From Berberis thunbergii (taxonomy: Eukaryota > Streptophyta > Magnoliopsida > Ranunculales > Berberidaceae): 64,000 bases of DNA. The stretch's first letter is position 1; every line of letters begins with the position of its first letter. The notes under the pieces were generated by a model, which saw only the letters and a list, made by a program, of their open reading frames with translations, did no database searches and was not told the origin of the DNA. The translations under genes were made by a program, and so were the position numbers. Shown here piece by piece: positions 1 to 17,700 of this stretch. The stretch is taken from assembly GCA_003290165.1 (NCBI GenBank), contig QNQO01000818.1:248001-312000 (forward strand). The letters run 5' to 3'.

Positions 1-865
1 GTCAAAAAAATGAAGGACCGATTTTCTGAACTGGACCAGGGTGACCCATCTGACCCTCTCACAGTAACCCATCAGACTCAGACCAAACAACCCAAATACT
101 TTTCAATTAAGTTGTGGCCTAATGGAAATTTCAAAAAAAACTAAAGGGTTTAATGCATGCTTTAATAAAACTGAAGGGTCCAATGCAGACCCACAAACTA
201 ACAGGTCAAACAAGCTAAACTAAACCCTACTTTTTTTATCAAGATCTGAAAACGAAGCAGATCATGCAGATTTGAACGAACCGGATCTGAACCAGCGAAC
301 TAGATCTAAAACCACGAACTAGATCTGAACCAAGTTTTTTTTTTTTTTTTTTTTTTTAAATAAAACTTGATTTTATGCCAAAAGTTCATCATAAATTTCA
401 TAGTCTTTCAAAAAATCCATAATGGAGTAGACTCTGATACCACTTATTAGAACATCTATAAGAATAATATTCTACAGACACACATGTATGCTCCATATTG
501 ATTAAATGAGAAGAAAAACAATCAATAATAAAGCGGAAGCGTATCTTGATCCATGATAGCAAAAGATGAGTCTTGATCTTTCAGTTGATAACATATGTTT
601 TTTGTATATCCCTTTGTATAAAGGAATTTTAGAAGAACCAAAACACACGCACAATTGAGGACCATAACCCAATATTTATAACTTACCAATTTCTAATTTG
701 GTCCATCATCAAATTAGAAATTACCAAATTATAAATTGCTTAAGTGTATCTACACCTTAAGCCCATGATTTTTAATACACTACCTCAATTAACCATATTA
801 GATCACAATTCATTGGGCTATACTTTAATATATCAATACATTATGAATATGAAATGATTACAAGC
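1..865 (-). mobile_element. Ty1/copia-like LTR retrotransposon remnant (5' end, minus strand)
   Basis: Read on the minus strand, TGGTATCAGAG (plus positions 432-442) matches the initiator-Met tRNA primer-binding site used by many plant retroelements. The sequence left of it starts a short leader with an ATG at 420-418 that stops after about 15 codons. The sequence right of it would be the LTR, beginning near 446 with a decayed TG (TATTAGAACA, where TGTTAGAACA is expected) and running to about 860. No gag or pol domain is visible, and the element is cut by the window edge. The region also holds a poly-T run (336-357) and short AGATCTGAAC repeats (about 240-335). The right boundary is a guess because no second LTR or target duplication is visible. 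Confidence 0.4.
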
Positions 866-1337
866 AAAATGCAATGTATTGGCAGAAAGGCGTGTGAGAA
901 AAAATAAGATAAGAGATTTTGTTGCTCACCTTTCCAATTTGTTGAGCGTTTTAGTGGATTTGGTGAACTGAGGTATGAGGAGTGGCCGATTGAGTTCGAT
1001 GTTGTGACTTAGTGATACCATCGGTCACTGCTTAACCAATGAGCCATCACACATTTGAACGTTAGAGTTGAAGATGAGTGAGTTGAAGAAGCATAACAAA
1101 AAGTTTTTGAACCAGACTTGATCCGTTTTGCTACGGGTCTGAACCTATTCGGACCGTTCCCTAATTTAAATATTAAAAATCGGACCATTTTACTCCAAAT
1201 AGTTTGATTCGATTTGGATCCGCGATTCCTCGACACGTTTGCCCAACACAGTCCAAATTGTGTAGAAGTCATGGGCCCAAGTTTTGAGTTTGAGTAAGGC
1301 CACCCAAATTTCACGGTCCACAAACCACCTCCGCAGC

Positions 1338-1345
1338 CTATAAAA
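1338..1345 (+). promoter_or_regulatory. Probable TATA box of the helicase gene
   Basis: CTATAAAAC lies about 690 bp upstream of the helicase ATG and just before a CT-rich leader. A telo-box-like TTAGGGTTT follows at 1425-1433, a motif common near the start of plant translation and RNA-metabolism genes. The stretch 866-1337 shows no gene and is treated as upstream promoter DNA. Confidence 0.45.
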
Positions 1346-1369
1346 CCAGATCCAAGTTCAACCCTGATT

Positions 1370-2027
1370 TTTTCTCTCTTCTCCCTCTTCGACTTGAATT
1401 TCAGGTTCGCAAATAAAGGGGGTTTTAGGGTTTCCTTCGTTCGTTCCATCAGCATCTCGATTTCTTCACGGAGGTGCGTCGCTTCAAACTGATCCTCTCT
1501 TTCTCGATTTCTAGGGCTTGTTAGAATTTGTTGATTCTTGTTTATGTGAAAATTTATCGAATTTTTGGCTTGGATTTGGTTTTGTTGTTGCGACTCATCT
1601 TTGATTATCTTGATTATTGAAATTGATCCATTCTGTTGATCTGGAGAAGCTTTTATATAAATTTTAGGTTAGAAATTGGTCAATTATAGCTAATTGTCAA
1701 TTTAGGGCTTAATTAGGAGATTGCCATGTAGCTTTCGTGGATTTTCGATTGGCCGTCGATTTGTTGATTCTCTTTCAGTTCAGCTTAGTTATCTTGTAGT
1801 GATGGTATGAGTTCAATTCATTTGTTCTGGATCATCGTGTACAGAGAATGTGGATGTATGAAAATTTATTTTAATTGGTCCTTGAATTTTTGTTTTTTTT
1901 TGGTTTTTTTTATTTAAATATTGTAGTTGGAATAATATTTTGAGTGTGTGGATTGTTAGATCGTATTGCATACTTGTTGAAGTTGTGGAATTGTTTTTAT
2001 GCAAATAGGGTAAAACAAATATTGTTC
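1370..2027 (+). other. 5' UTR with a probable leader intron (helicase gene)
   Basis: The CT-rich leader ends at a plausible donor near 1474 (CGGAG|GTGCGT). T-rich intron-like DNA follows to an acceptor near 2008 (CAAATAG|GG), 20 bp before the ATG. An alternative acceptor is TTGTAG near 1925. Leader introns are common in plant DEAD-box genes. Exact ends are inferred. Confidence 0.45.
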
Positions 2028-8508
<6,481 letters not shown>

Positions 8509-11500
8509 GGTTGTGCATACTGTGGGTATGGTTTCCTTTCCCATGGAATTAGTTTCAGTATGTCCTTGTAGGGGAGGTTGGCTTTTGTAGGCTAGCCTTG
8601 TTGAAGTATATTTTGAGATATTTGTTACTTGGATAATTTTTACCTATCTGGTGACCTCAATTATTTCTTACTAATATGTGATGGTAATCACTCGGCCAAT
8701 CCATTAATTTGTCTGTAACAAGTATTCTCTGAACAGCGCGATGGTCTATCAGACATGTTACACGATGTATTTGTAATGGGGACTTCTATTTTATAAATGT
8801 TGCACACGAAGTATTGAAATGCATGAGAAATATATTGAAACATTGTTGAAAATAAGCTGGATTTGAACTGCAACTATCAGAAATGTTTGCTAAAGCTGTC
8901 CATGATTTAGATTTATAAATGCGGATGCTTTCCACATCCCTGAACAAACCTGAAATTCCTCCGCTTATTTCAAAGCTTGTTTGAAAGTTTTGAAATATTA
9001 AGTTTTGGTAAAGGTTAGAGATGAACGGTAGAACTGGGGCAACTGGGTTGCAAAAGGGAAAAATGGACAAGAAGGCTTGTGCGCAGAGAAGCAAACGAAG
9101 TGTGAGATAGTTTTCTTCCTTTCAGTCTTCTTTCTCTGAGGCCATCTTTAGTAGTAACCATGAGTGGAACAGAGGAATAGAATGAGTTGCAGAATAATGG
9201 TTCCACCTTTGGATGCGAAATTGACAAATCCATTGGGGGTGTTCATCTCAGCAAGCTTGAACAGGTCCTCTTCTTCCTACTTATTTTATGTTGGTATTCA
9301 ATGGGTACTTTTGATTTTCTCATAAATGTTGTATTGAGACTTTAAATTTAGAGTTTAGACCCCATTTTGTTGAATTGATTATTGATTAAGATGAAGGAAA
9401 CATTGGACAACTTTTTCGAAGGCATGGTGGATCTCCCACTCCTCTCTTCATTATAAATTAGGATTAGGATTGCTTACAAGGGTTCTACCTAGTTGAAATA
9501 ATTGATCAAATGGGTACAAACAATGATGATTTGGGTAGTAATGTTAGGTCTGTGGAGATGCAACTTGGCATACATAGAATTACTAAAGAGAATGGTTTAT
9601 TTTTGCCCAATTTTTCGATTATCTTCACTTCTTCAGTGTTGACATATTATGTTATTCGGACACTCAGCTTCGCTTTTTTTATAAGCTAAAAATCAGTTTT
9701 TAGTTTTGATAAGATGAGGAAAAAAGGTATAGTAGTGTAGTTTGCCTATATATGTGAACAACAATCTGTTAAACCGAAAGGATTGATTTAATTGATTGGA
9801 ATTTTTTTTGTCTAAACTATCAAGTTCTTACAAATGCTTGAAACACGGCAAATAATCCCTGTAGCTAATTTTTTAGGTGAAAATGAAATTTTGATTAAAA
9901 TTACTTTACTGAAAATCGTTCTTCATAAGAAGATAAAAAAAAAATCGGAAGTGGTTTATAGAAACCAAAGAAAAAAATGACCTATAAAATGGAAACACCC
10001 CGCTCCCCATTTCTCTCCATCCAAGATTAGTCGCCTATAAACCTCATCAAACTTGAACTTAAAGGATTCATGATGTATACAAAGCAAGGTGATTGTAAGA
10101 ACAGTACACTGACAAATATGATGTATAGTTTACGGTTCCAACTTATGGTTTACAAATATCAACGATAGAGCACATGATCAGGCAAAACTTATGAAATCCT
10201 AACTGGTTAGTCTTGAAGCCGCAATCTCTCGCAAGAAGAGTAGATGTCTGACCAACAAAGCTACAACGACAAAGGATCTTTCATGAATAATTCTGCATAA
10301 TCTCAATCCTACCAGGTTTAAACCTCGTTACTGATTTCATGGTCCGTTCAGATGCATAAAAAGGATCATACTCCTATTCCTATATTATAAGGATTGTACA
10401 GGTTGAGGGTTCTAAAGAGTGAGAGGAACAAACCCCCTCCGACTCAACTTGTGGATGAAGAAGTCACAGTGGTGCAAAGTATTGTGCAAGATACCGCGAC
10501 AACCAAGGAATTGAATAAATCCAGTAATGTTGAATCAATTTAATCTGAGAGTTGCATTTCTTACATTCTTGATGGTTTCACCCACCAAAAAAGAACCTTG
10601 ATCAGGTTTTCTTCCTGCTGTTCCTTTACCTGTCATAGGCTCCTTCAATTTTTTCAAACTGACATAACTTGTATGGAGACTTCTTTTTGCACTACTTTGG
10701 ATGTCAATAAGATTTTCTGCCGGTGTATCAAATATAGCTATCACTATATTGGTATTTGTAGCGGTAAGTAGGGAAATATAATTCTGAATCAGACATGTCT
10801 GGACATAACACGAGTCATCACATTTTTACCATAAGTTACCAGATATGAGTATTTGGAGGCCAATTCAGTTGTAGTATGCTTAGTTAAACAGGTTTGCTCA
10901 TGAAGCCCTGATCTGATTCTCCACCATTTCAGCTTTATATCTTGTTTTACCATCATAGGACTGAGAGATCTGAAGAACCTTGTATTTGAGATAAGATCTG
11001 ATATTGACGACCACCTAACTTTGAAACTGACTCCCCTTCATTCAACCCCACCAACAGCACTCAAATGTGCTATCCAGAAACTCACACTTCATAGCTAAAT
11101 CACTCGAAAAAGACATCATAGATACATATGGAATACCCTCTTTTATGTCGTGAAAGTTAAAAACAAGAAACATGATAGAAAAGGTAGACTTTTGTGTCAT
11201 ATATCTATCAGTATATTTTTATACTCCAAATGTGTCTCTATTAACCATTTAATGTTGGATTACTGTTGAATGGGGAATGCGATACCCATTCATGAGGATT
11301 CATGGCGTGGACCATGCATAGTAGAGTGAACGAGAACACGATTAATGAAGTGCATAGAAAGAGATTCTTATGCAAAGCAAAAACTAGTTGATTATTATCC
11401 CAAGGGATAAGCAAAGACGAAGTGAATAGAATTCTTTCCTTAAAGAGTTTTCGAGAATCTTAAGCAAAAAGTTAAAGAAGATTATTGCTTTGATTTTCTT

Positions 11501-12016
11501 ATCTTCCGCTGATTCATTTCTCACTAACTTTGGCCTTAAGTCTTAGCATTCCGCGATTAGTACCCCTTTTACCCTTTCAATTCTACAAAAAATGCTCTCT
11601 AATAAACAGTCAAGAACTGGTCTCATATGTTGTCGACTTCAGATATGTTAATTTAACAGATCATCCACCCAATCCAGGGACCCTTCATGTTGCCAGAACT
11701 TATAACCATTCTTCTAGTTTCTACTCTTTTTAGAAGGAACTCATCATGTGGATTAGTACGTAAACTGAATAAGGTCTGTAGTTGTTTTAGCTGCGATCAA
11801 CTGTGGCTGTTCTTGGTAATATGATATATTTACTGTAGATTATGTTGCTGAGCACTGATGAAGTTTTTCGTTATTGATATGGCAGGCCAGAGAGTTTCTT
11901 CGGTCCTCCCAATCATTTCACACACAAGGATGTTATTGTGGTGTGCGATGAATCCACATAACTAGGTATTGGAAAGCATATGTGGTGTTGAATCTTATGT
12001 AACTATAGTTGGGAAG
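8509..12016. other. 3' UTR of helicase and gene-free intergenic DNA
   Basis: About 8509-8800 is probably the helicase 3' UTR and polyadenylation region. The rest is AT-rich with only short, unrelated open frames (for example 10535-10744 minus and 11530-11733 plus) that match nothing I know. I see no RNA gene or clear transposon end here. Confidence 0.6.
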
Positions 12017-12032
12017 GCATGTGGAGAACTTA

Positions 12033-12146
12033 TTATTATTATTATTATTTTTTTTGAAAGGCAAGCGTGTCGCCGGTGGGTATAGAATCCAAGACGTGGG
12101 GGTTAAACCACCACAGCCTTAACCATCCAACCAGGCCACCATTGGC
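12033..12146 (-). mobile_element. tRNA-type SINE (minus strand)
   Basis: Read on the minus strand it starts with a tRNA-like A-box region (TGGTTGGATGGTTAAGGC), has a degenerate B-box (TCTTGGATTCTATACCC) and ends in an A-rich tail with TAA repeats. It is flanked by a perfect 16-bp target duplication, GCATGTGGAGAACTTA, at 12017-12032 and 12147-12162. This is the hallmark of LINE-mediated insertion. It is closely related to the copy at 53185-53295. Confidence 0.85.
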
Positions 12147-12280
12147 GCATGTGGAGAACTTAGAGCATTTGTATTGCGATGTGACCAAAATTCAAATAAA
12201 AAAAGCCTTATTCTGGTTTTATATTATGTTTTCCATGGCATCAAATGGTTCCGTAGAATGTGGCACTTCAATTTGGTTAT

Positions 12281-12450
12281 GAAAATGCTCAACTTTGCAA
12301 TCAGGATGATGTTGTATTGTTCGAGAAAGTTTTTTACGACTTCGAGATACACATAAATTTTTTGGGAATTTCATCATTCTTTCGAGATCACATCACTCAC
12401 TCTGATTGCAAAACAAGGTTACAAAATTGTTAAAACCCTTCATTTTCACT
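12281..12450. mobile_element. Degenerate MITE, family 2
   Basis: The inner ends read TTTGCAATCAGGATGATG and CTCTGATTGCAAAAC, inverted relative to each other. The middle (ACTTCGAGATACACATAAA) matches the copies near 38.4 kb and 49.1 kb. The outer ends are too decayed to fix boundaries or a target duplication. Confidence 0.55.
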
Positions 12451-12819
12451 GATTAGTCATTTATTCAATAAAATTTCATTTTACAAAAAAGTAACTTTTC
12501 TCCATTTCACTAGAATCCTTTTTAATTTTTCAAATTCTAAAAAAATATTTTCCATTAAAATTGAATAACAGTCATAATCTCTATTTTGTGAACCACTTTT
12601 TATTCAGAATCAAAGTTCTAATCAGAATAAAGAACAAACGATACCTAAGATTGACAAATATTAATAAAATTGATCGAAAGAATATGCCAAACCAAACCAA
12701 ACCAAACCAAGCCGATCGATTCATCAAGATGAAAAAGGACTACGACCAAATGTGGTGGAACTAAAAGAGGATCATCGGCGTACACAGTGTAGAGAAAATT
12801 TCCAGACAATATCATATAT

Positions 12820-13018
12820 GAGAGATTCTAAATGTGAGGGAAAGGGCGAGGAAACGAGCAAGGAAAATGACGTGGCAAAGTGAAAGCCGTTCATTTTTCT
12901 CGAGATGCACATGAAAAAGTCAACACACGTATTTCGAAAAAACTGAACAGCTTTCACCTCGCCACATCATTTCCCTCGCTCGTTTCCTCGCCCTTTCCCT
13001 CGACATTTAGAATTTCTC
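12820..13018. mobile_element. Foldback MITE, Mutator-like (family 1, copy 1)
   Basis: This 199-bp element has long imperfect terminal inverted repeats starting GAGAGATTCTAAATG and ending CATTTAGAATTTCTC, so most of it can fold into one hairpin. It is flanked by a perfect 9-bp target duplication, ATCATATAT (12811-12819 and 13019-13027). Nine-base duplications are typical of Mutator-like elements. No transposase is present. Confidence 0.85.
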
Positions 13019-13032
13019 ATCATATATCCCTG

Positions 13033-13223
13033 AGTGATTCTATGTGTCGAGGGAAAGGGCGAGGAAACCAGCGAGGAAAAGGAGGTGGCGGGGGGTGAAC
13101 CGTTCACCCCCCTCGAGATGCACGCGCCAAAAACATCTCGAGGGGGGTGAACGGTTCACCCCCCGCCACCTCCTTTTCCTCGCTGGTTTCCTCGCTCTTT
13201 CCCTCGACATTTAGAATTTCCCT
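13033..13223. mobile_element. Foldback MITE, Mutator-like (family 1, copy 2)
   Basis: This 191-bp hairpin element belongs to the same family as its left neighbour. Its arms are nearly perfect around a short loop near 13128. The 9-bp target duplication ATATCCCTG lies at 13024-13032 and 13224-13232, and the left copy overlaps the right target duplication of copy 1. It sits a few hundred bases upstream of the YTH gene leader, so it may influence that promoter. Confidence 0.88.
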
Positions 13224-13389
13224 ATATCCCTGCAACCCCAAAATCCGTAGTGCCTGTCTCTTATCTTTGTTTTTTCCGGAACCAAATAAAATCCATTTCA
13301 GTGGTATTATGGTAATTAAACCTCCATTCTAAGGGTATTCTCGGCATCCAATCAAACCCACAAATCTCACCTGAGTCACAAATTGGGGC

Positions 13390-14761
13390 TTCTTGAATCT
13401 CTCGTTGTTGCTTCTCTTCTTCTTCTTCTTCTTCACCTTCTTTCTGTGTTTGTTGTTGTTGTTGTTGTTGGTGTTTGGGGTTTGCTAGTTAGGGTTAGGA
13501 TTTAGGGGGGGCGTTTCTGCTTCATCAATTGTGGCGCAGAAACCAGCCTCAAAGGCGAACTCATCTTCTTCATTCTTGATGCAGCTGCATATGGATTGAA
13601 TTAGGGCTTCTTCTTATTCGGGTACTCTCTATAACCCCTTACGTTCAATTTCTGGATTGCTGTCGGGTTTTTGAGATTGGGTTTCGAGTGGTTTGGGTGA
13701 TTTAGGGATTCGGTTGTGAGAATTTGTGGGTTTTGAGAGTGGGTTGTGGGTTTGAATTGGGTTTTGAGGGATTTTGTGTTGTGGGTGGGAAATAATTGAT
13801 TTTTTTCGAATTTTTGTGGTTTTCCCTTTCGTTTAATTGAAATCTGTATTGTTGGTTTGACGAAATTTGTGTGCTTTTTGTGGTTCTTTTTTTTGTGATT
13901 TTTGGATTGGTCATTCTGGGGTTAAGCTCAAGATTTTTAGGGTTGTAGGGTTTAATGATTAGGAACGTAAGATTGGGCCATTGGGGTTTGGGCACCAATT
14001 TGTTCATAGGGTTTTTAGGGTTATTTTGTTAAATTTTTATTGAAGATTGGGGTTTATTTGAGAATGCAAAACTTTCTTTTAAATTCTTATTCTATATCCT
14101 TAGTTTGAGTTCTGGGTGAATTGTTAAATGTGCAAAGATTGATTGTGTTCTTCATTTTTGGAGATAGATTGTTTAATTTCTGTTAAAACTTCTTGATTTG
14201 ATTGTTGTGGAGGATGTAAAGGAGATTTACCCCTTAGTTTGTTTTGAAGTTCTATTGATAAAAAGGATTAGTATTATGAACATGATAGTATTGCTTTAAG
14301 TCATTATTAGGATTATCTAGAAAATAAGATTCTATGAGGTTTGCGTTCGGATATTATTTGAGGAAATGCCATCACAATGCCATTTTGTGGCAGTTTAAGT
14401 TATTTGAAAAATGGCAAACTTTTTCATTTTGTGTTAGCCAGTTCATTTGAAAATTAGCCTACTCATCGATGTGGAATTTCTAAAAGCAATGAACACAAGT
14501 AGTCTAATTAGTGTTTCCTATGCTATAATAATCTGTTGTCCTATTCCGTCTGCTGTATGGGTTAACTAGAATCCAAAAGTTCTATGTTGAGTAATGTGCT
14601 TGATTATTTTTTAGTTTTGTGGATCGGTTTTTCTGAAACTAAGTTCTAGTTTTATGATTATGCATTTTTTGTTGATCTTGGTAACTTTTTTGTTTTAGTA
14701 CTTCGTAAATGTAATCTCTAATTACAATCATCCTCTCTCCTATAGGGGTGGGAGTCTCAGT
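13390..14761 (+). other. 5' UTR exon and leader intron of the YTH gene
   Basis: A CTT/GTT-rich leader (about 13400-13620) with TTAGGGTTAGG looks like a plant 5' UTR. It contains a tiny upstream frame (ATG CAG CTG CAT ATG GAT TGA) near 13579. A T-rich intron of about 1.1 kb follows, from a donor near 13621, to the acceptor TCCTATAG at 14738-14745, 16 bp before the coding ATG. Transcript ends are not determined. Confidence 0.5.
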
Positions 14762-17700
14762 ATGGAGGGTTACAATGGTTCTGAACAAGGAACTCCAGAA
14801 ACTTACATGGTGATTTCTTATTTTTCCTAGCAAGTAGACTAACTTTTTAGTGAAAGAAAATAAATATGCATTATAGTCCTATGCATATGGTGCAACTAAA
14901 TCGTAGAATCTCTAGAAAAAAAGAGAAACATTTTGCATTTACGTGCAAAATTATGTAAGTTGAAGTAAGTTGGGGAAGTAGTGAACGAAGGAATTTCTTA
15001 GAATTTGTATATGCTTTCTAAGTCATTTTGGGTTTGCCAGATGTTTTAACATCGACTTTTCACTTAAGTAGATTATTCTATTTACAATCATCTCTCTTCA
15101 TGATATTACTAAAGTTGGGTTATGTAAGTAAAGGTTAACTTGTACCTAATTCTTAACTTGGATTTTCAGATTCAAGGTACAGAAGCAAACCTGCATTTAA
15201 CTACAACCCCACCTTTTCAGCAAATCGAAGTTATGGATAATGGTGGAGCCCCAGAGTACATTGTTGATCAGGGCCTCTATTACCCTGCTGCCACCAACTA
15301 TTATGGATATTACTCTACAGGTACGTTATAGTGCCCGTCTTTGTCATATTTTAGCTTTGATACACAGTTTTGGGCCTTTGGCATGACCAAAGCTTGTTGT
15401 TTTCATGTTGTCAGGATTGGAATCAACTGGCCAATTGGATGACCAACATAGATTTATTGGGTTAGATGGTCATGATTATCAGTACGCTGTAAGTGAAGGC
15501 TGAATTTTTTTAATTTTTTTATATATTGGATTAGCTGATGTCTGCTCTTGTAGTGATTCCTTCTTGCTTACCCAAGTTCTTAATGCATCTGTTTCAGGGC
15601 TTACAAACTGAAAATGTGCCTTATGTTTATTATACAACTAGCTATGGATATGCACAGTCCCCGTACAACCCTTATAATCCTTACATACCGGGTGCTATCA
15701 TTGGGGTTGATGGTTCATTTGTAGGAATGCAACAATATTACCCTGGAGCCGCCTACCAGCAGTCTGCCTCCTCCCCTGTGTATTACCCTCTTGTTGTTCA
15801 ACCTGGAGCAGAGAATGTCCAGAACAATTCACTTGAACCCTTTTTAAACGGTGGACCACAAAATACTAATGGATCTGATGGACTAGGTTTAAAACCTAAT
15901 CCTACCGCAGCAACTGCAGGCACGGTTAAGGCCTCTACAAAGCCTACGTCAGGGGATATGAGGTCCAAACCTGGAGAGACTGCAATCCCTCAATCACATT
16001 CTCTGGGTAAACGGTCAGATTTTTCAAAAGCTAATGCAACACCTAGTAAGCAAGCTGCAACACACACTAATACTACTGGTTCTGTACCTGATGCAACTTC
16101 AACACAATCTACCCAGGTATGTTCTTAGTTTTCTCTTTTTGTGAGTATACATTATCTCAACCATTAGATTTATTATAGTCCACAGAAGTTTGTGCATATC
16201 CTTGAAACTTTTGCAGCTCTGTCAGTTGTTTAATGCTTAAGTAGATTAATGAAAATACAAGGGACTGGTAATGAAGCCAATGCCTTTTTCTATCTTGTTC
16301 TTGGTGATGTTACTCTGTACTAGTTTTCTGTTTTTTCTCATCTTTTTGAATAAAAATCGTTTTTGTTTTACCTGATAAAAAATTATACATGAAAAAATAT
16401 TTTTAGAATGGATAGTTAATATTGCTATGTGATACTTTGAATGAATCAATGGGAAAATATATTTTCTTTTATTGGATGAGTTGCGCTTTCTCTTCAGTAC
16501 CGTGCTAGAGGGTCGGGAAATGGCAGCATGAGGGAAAATATAAAAGTTGTTATGGTACTTCTTTCTCCCTTTATTCTGACGCTGGACCAGTTAGCTATTT
16601 GGAATAGAACAAAAGTTTGGATTTATATATGTTTTCAGTTTTCAAAGCGTCAACACAACGTAATTTTGATTGATAAAATGAACTTGAACCAAAATAAGAA
16701 CAGGGAAAAGATTACAGACACAAAAACACACGAACAAGGCGCTCGAAAAAAGAAAAGACAAGATGGGCATCCCCAAACTGTTTGGTCAATAAATTGTAAA
16801 ATATTGAAATATTCACTTGCTTTTGTACGTCTCTTTGAGGCAGTTGATTAAACTTTGATGTATCCGATTTTCACCATTTTCTGATCCTTATTCTTGGTGG
16901 TGTTGTTATTCTTCTCAAATACTTGAAACCACTCCCATTGGTCATTTTTGTTGTTTTAGAGAGAAAAAAAAGTTAGAAAGTTTTATTTCATATTGAAAAA
17001 GTTACTACATTATATTCCTTTCAATTAACACAACAAGAAATCTTCTAAACAAACTCCTTTTAATGTAAGCTCTATTATTTAATTCCATGAGATTGGATTT
17101 AGTCCCACTATCAAATTGATTTCTTATTGTGTTCTTTATATTAGCGTGGCAATGTGACATGAATGATCTGTTTAAATCTCACATAACTGCATGAAGTATT
17201 TGAATTTAATTAGTTACTTCATTTGTATTTTACAGGGTAGAACTGCTTCTAGCTCAGTTCAAGCTGTTAATCAATTCTCCCTTGGGCAGGCTTCGTCACT
17301 TCGTAATCCTGTAAGGGTTTCTCTTCCTGTTACAAGCGGTTTACCTGATTTTGGATCAAATGCACACAGATGGGCTGTGGTGGATAAGCCCAGGTCAAGG
17401 CTGCACGGTGGTGGAGTTTTAAACAATGGGAATGGAAACCCTGATTTTTTCGGGGAACAGAATCGTGGGCCTAGGACAAACAGGTCAAAGAACCAGTGGG
17501 CTCCATCTGTTTCTGTTGAAGATCACACAGCAACATCTGGATCTACTAGTGCACATGGAAACATAATCATTCATACTGATCAATATAACAAGGAAGATTT
17601 CTGTGTTGATTATACTGATGCCAAGTTCTTTGTGATAAAATCCTATAGCGAAGATGATGTGCATAAGAGCATTAAATATAATGTATGGTCCAGTACTCCT

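Noticed and set aside
1009..1455. 148-codon minus-strand open frame over the helicase promoter and leader
   Set aside because: It overlaps the inferred TATA box, telo-box and leader of the helicase on the other strand. Its product shows no domain.
9127..9270. Possible small exon near 9130-9270 (MVPPLDAKLTNPLGVF frame)
   Set aside because: No partner exon, domain or clear splice pairing could be found in the surrounding AT-rich DNA.
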